Below, piece after piece: positions 5,122-7,087 of a stretch of 7,087 nt of DNA. A program made the position numbers and the translations under genes. Origin of the DNA: an uncultured Acinetobacter sp. (GTDB lineage Bacteria; Pseudomonadota; Gammaproteobacteria; Pseudomonadales; Moraxellaceae); contig CAAGMP010000094.1 of assembly GCA_900771065.1 (NCBI GenBank), forward strand, positions 1-7,087, read 5' to 3'. A model generated the notes under the pieces. That model did not search any database and had not been told where the DNA came from. It saw only the letters and a program-made list of their open reading frames with translations. Position 1 is the first letter of the stretch; each line of letters starts with the position of its first letter.

Positions 5122-5541
5122 TTACATTGCGCGGTTTTTGATTTTGCGGATTGTTTCCAACTGTGCAGCTGTTTCTGCTAAAGCAGCTAAAGCCGCAGCA
5201 GAATCCAAATCACTCTTTTGATTTGACAACAATTGTTCTGCATTTTTACGTGCTTCTAAAATTGCTGCTTCATCTAAGTTGTGTGCACGAATTGCTGTAT
5301 CTGCAAGTACAGTTACAACATGTGGTTGAACTTCTAGTACACCGCCAGATACGTAAACAATTTCTTCCGTACCATTTTCCAAAATAACGCGAATTGCGCC
5401 AGGTTGGAGCAAAGTTACTAATGGCGCATGACCAGGCATAATACCCAATTCACCACCAGCACCTTTTGCGATTAACATGCTTACAGTGCCTGAGTAAATT
5501 GACTCTTTTACACTGACCACATCACATTGCATTGTCGCCAT
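5122..5541 (-). CDS. atpC: F1Fo ATP synthase epsilon subunit
   Basis: A 139-residue central-stalk subunit that couples rotation between F1 and the c-ring and can inhibit ATP hydrolysis. The N-terminal beta-sandwich shows the typical GELGIMPGHAPLVTLLQPG (residues 30-48) and YVSGGVLEVQP (63-73). The Ala-rich C-terminal helices (about 90-137) form the inhibitory hairpin. Full length for the family. AGGAGG (5547-5552) lies 5 nt upstream of the ATG. It is the last gene of the operon, 26 bp after atpD, and is followed by the terminator at 5074-5101. Confidence 0.98.
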   Translation of the reverse strand: MATMQCDVVSVKESIYSGTVSMLIAKGAGGELGIMPGHAPLVTLLQPGAIRVILENGTEEIVYVSGGVLEVQPHVVTVLADTAIRAHNLDEAAILEARKNAEQLLSNQKSDLDSAAALAALAETAAQLETIRKIKNRAM

Positions 5542-5567
5542 GAGAACCTCCTAAATTAGGGAACTAA

Positions 5568-6962
5568 TTAAAGTTTCTCAGCTTTAGCAATCGCTTCGTC
5601 AATACCGCCAACCATATAGAACGCTTGTTCTGGAAGATGGTCGTATTCACCCGCTAAGATACCCTTAAAGCCACGAATCGTTTCTTTAAGTGGTACATAT
5701 TTACCAGGTGCACCAGTAAATACTTCAGCTACGTGGAATGGTTGAGAGAAGAAACGTTGAATCTTACGTGCACGATATACAGTAAGTTTGTCTTCTTCTG
5801 ACAATTCGTCCATACCCAAAATTGCGATAATGTCTTTCAATTCTTTATAACGTTGAAGAACGTTTTGAACTGAACGTGCAATACCGTAATGCTCTTGACC
5901 AACAACCAATGGGTCTAACTGACGTGAAGTCGAGTCAAGTGGGTCAATCGCAGGGTAAATACCTTGAGAAGCGATGTCACGGCTTAATACAACAGTTGCA
6001 TCTAAGTGAGCGAACGTTGTAGCAGGCGATGGATCTGTTAAGTCATCGGCAGGTACGTATACCGCTTGGATAGACGTAATCGAACCAGACTTAGTTGATG
6101 TAATACGCTCTTGAAGAACACCCATCTCTTCTGCAAGTGTAGGCTGATAACCTACTGCAGATGGCATACGACCTAGAAGTGCTGATACTTCAGTACCTGC
6201 TAGTGTATAACGGTAAATGTTATCTACGAACAATAATACGTCACGACCTTTGCCGTTTTCGTCTTTCTCGTCACGGAAATATTCAGCCATCGTCAAACCA
6301 GTTAACGCTACGCGTAAACGGTTACCTGGTGGCTCGTTCATCTGACCGTAAACCATCGCTACTTTGTCAAGAACGTTAGAATCTTTCATCTCGTGATAGA
6401 AGTCGTTACCTTCACGAGTACGCTCACCAACACCAGCAAACACAGATAAACCTGAGTGTGCTTTTGCGATGTTGTTGATCAATTCCATCATGTTTACGGT
6501 TTTACCAACACCCGCACCACCGAATAAACCAACTTTACCACCTTTTGCAAACGGGCAAAGTAAGTCAATGACTTTAATACCTGTTTCTAAAAGATCAGTC
6601 GAGCCAGCTTGTTCTGCATAAGATGGTGCAGTACGGTGAATCGCCCATTTTGTTTCAGTCGCTACAGGACCTGCTTCGTCAATTGGACGACCAAGAACGT
6701 CCATGATACGACCTAAAGTTGCCGTACCTACTGGAACTGAAATTGGTGCATTTGTGTTTGTTACATTCAAACCGCGTTTAAGTCCTTCTGTAGAACCCAT
6801 CGCAATTGTACGTACAACACCATCACCAAGTTGTTGCTGAACTTCTAATGTAGTTTCAGTGCCATCAACATGGAGAGCGTCATAGATCTTAGGAACGCTA
6901 TTACGTTCAAACTCGACGTCGATAACCGCGCCGATGATCTGAATGATACGACCGCTACTCAT
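5568..6962 (-). CDS. atpD: F1Fo ATP synthase catalytic beta subunit
   Basis: A 464-residue catalytic subunit of the F1 hexamer, making ATP from ADP and phosphate on the cytoplasmic face of the membrane. Visible motifs: P-loop GGAGVGKT (148-155), catalytic Glu180 with Arg181 (GVGERTREG), Walker B LLFVDNIYR (243-251), the ALLGRMPSAVGYQPTLAEEMG stretch from 261, and DELSEED (385-391), which contacts the epsilon and gamma subunits. Length and sequence match gammaproteobacterial AtpD throughout. GAGGAGA (6968-6974) lies just upstream of the ATG. Gene order atpG-atpD-atpC is the standard one. Confidence 0.99.
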   Translation of the reverse strand: MSSGRIIQIIGAVIDVEFERNSVPKIYDALHVDGTETTLEVQQQLGDGVVRTIAMGSTEGLKRGLNVTNTNAPISVPVGTATLGRIMDVLGRPIDEAGPVATETKWAIHRTAPSYAEQAGSTDLLETGIKVIDLLCPFAKGGKVGLFGGAGVGKTVNMMELINNIAKAHSGLSVFAGVGERTREGNDFYHEMKDSNVLDKVAMVYGQMNEPPGNRLRVALTGLTMAEYFRDEKDENGKGRDVLLFVDNIYRYTLAGTEVSALLGRMPSAVGYQPTLAEEMGVLQERITSTKSGSITSIQAVYVPADDLTDPSPATTFAHLDATVVLSRDIASQGIYPAIDPLDSTSRQLDPLVVGQEHYGIARSVQNVLQRYKELKDIIAILGMDELSEEDKLTVYRARKIQRFFSQPFHVAEVFTGAPGKYVPLKETIRGFKGILAGEYDHLPEQAFYMVGGIDEAIAKAEKL

Positions 6963-6991
6963 TGCTGTCTCCTCAATTCAAACTAATAATG

Positions 6992-7087
6992 TTAAACGGC
7001 AGCGGCACCACCAACGATCTCAGAAATTTCCTGAGTAATCGCGGCTTGACGCAGCTTGTTATAAATAAGTTGTAGGTTCTTGATCAA
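6992..7087 (-). CDS. atpG: F1Fo ATP synthase gamma subunit, 3' end only
   Basis: The last 31 codons plus TAA of the gamma (rotor shaft) subunit; the rest lies beyond the right edge. The translated tail LIYNKLRQAAITQEISEIVG followed by GAAAV is the conserved AtpG C-terminal helix that sits in the alpha3beta3 core. It is 29 bp upstream of atpD in the same operon. Confidence 0.97.
   Translation of the reverse strand: MIKNLQLIYNKLRQAAITQEISEIVGGAAAV

Noticed and set aside
5151..5387. 78-codon plus-strand open frame inside atpC
   Set aside because: Antisense shadow of the well-conserved epsilon subunit; composition reflects the opposite strand only.
6161..6379. 72-codon plus-strand open frame inside atpD
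   Set aside because: Antisense shadow of highly conserved AtpD sequence with no start signal.
1..7087. CRISPR array, insertion sequence or prophage remnant
   Set aside because: No spaced direct repeats, transposase, terminal inverted repeats or integrase sequence was seen on either strand.

Overview
The window looks like chromosomal DNA from an AT-rich gammaproteobacterium of the Moraxellaceae, most likely Acinetobacter. The reasons are the Crc/ExoIII-type gene divergent from pyrE (the pairing known from Pseudomonas and Acinetobacter), the typical gammaproteobacterial AtpG-AtpD-AtpC sequences, and the low GC content. Species cannot be assigned from the sequence alone.

Layout. Positions 1-386 hold no protein gene but are not empty. 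At 11-45 a strong minus-strand promoter points out of the window. At about 128-301 there is a candidate small RNA on the minus strand. It has eight GGA motifs, a near-consensus CsrA site, its own -10 box, an upstream GacA-like palindrome (356-373) and an intrinsic terminator. This CsrB/RsmYZ-type candidate is the most interesting item here. Next, on the minus strand, comes a Crc/exodeoxyribonuclease III family gene that keeps all the ExoIII catalytic residues. Only 42 bp separate it from the divergent pyrE (pyrimidine synthesis).

From 2056 to 4233 there is a plus-strand cluster: a helical lipoprotein, a glutathione peroxidase whose start overlaps the lipoprotein stop (ATGA), a hairpin terminator, a second lipoprotein apparently paralogous to the first, and a small P-loop kinase starting with GTG 2 nt after the second lipoprotein. 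The kinase ends tail-to-tail, with a 4-bp overlap, against a very AT-rich minus-strand DUF4145-type gene. That gene looks like a later insertion between this cluster and the atp operon.

From 5082 to the right edge is the end of the F1Fo ATP synthase operon on the minus strand: the 3' end of atpG, then atpD, atpC and a strong intrinsic terminator.

How they fit together. Most of the window is housekeeping: energy conversion, pyrimidine synthesis and peroxide defence. The regulatory interest lies at the left end. There, a putative CsrA/RsmA-sequestering RNA sits directly downstream of a Crc-family gene, so two global carbon-metabolism regulators would be neighbours. The link is inferred from position only.
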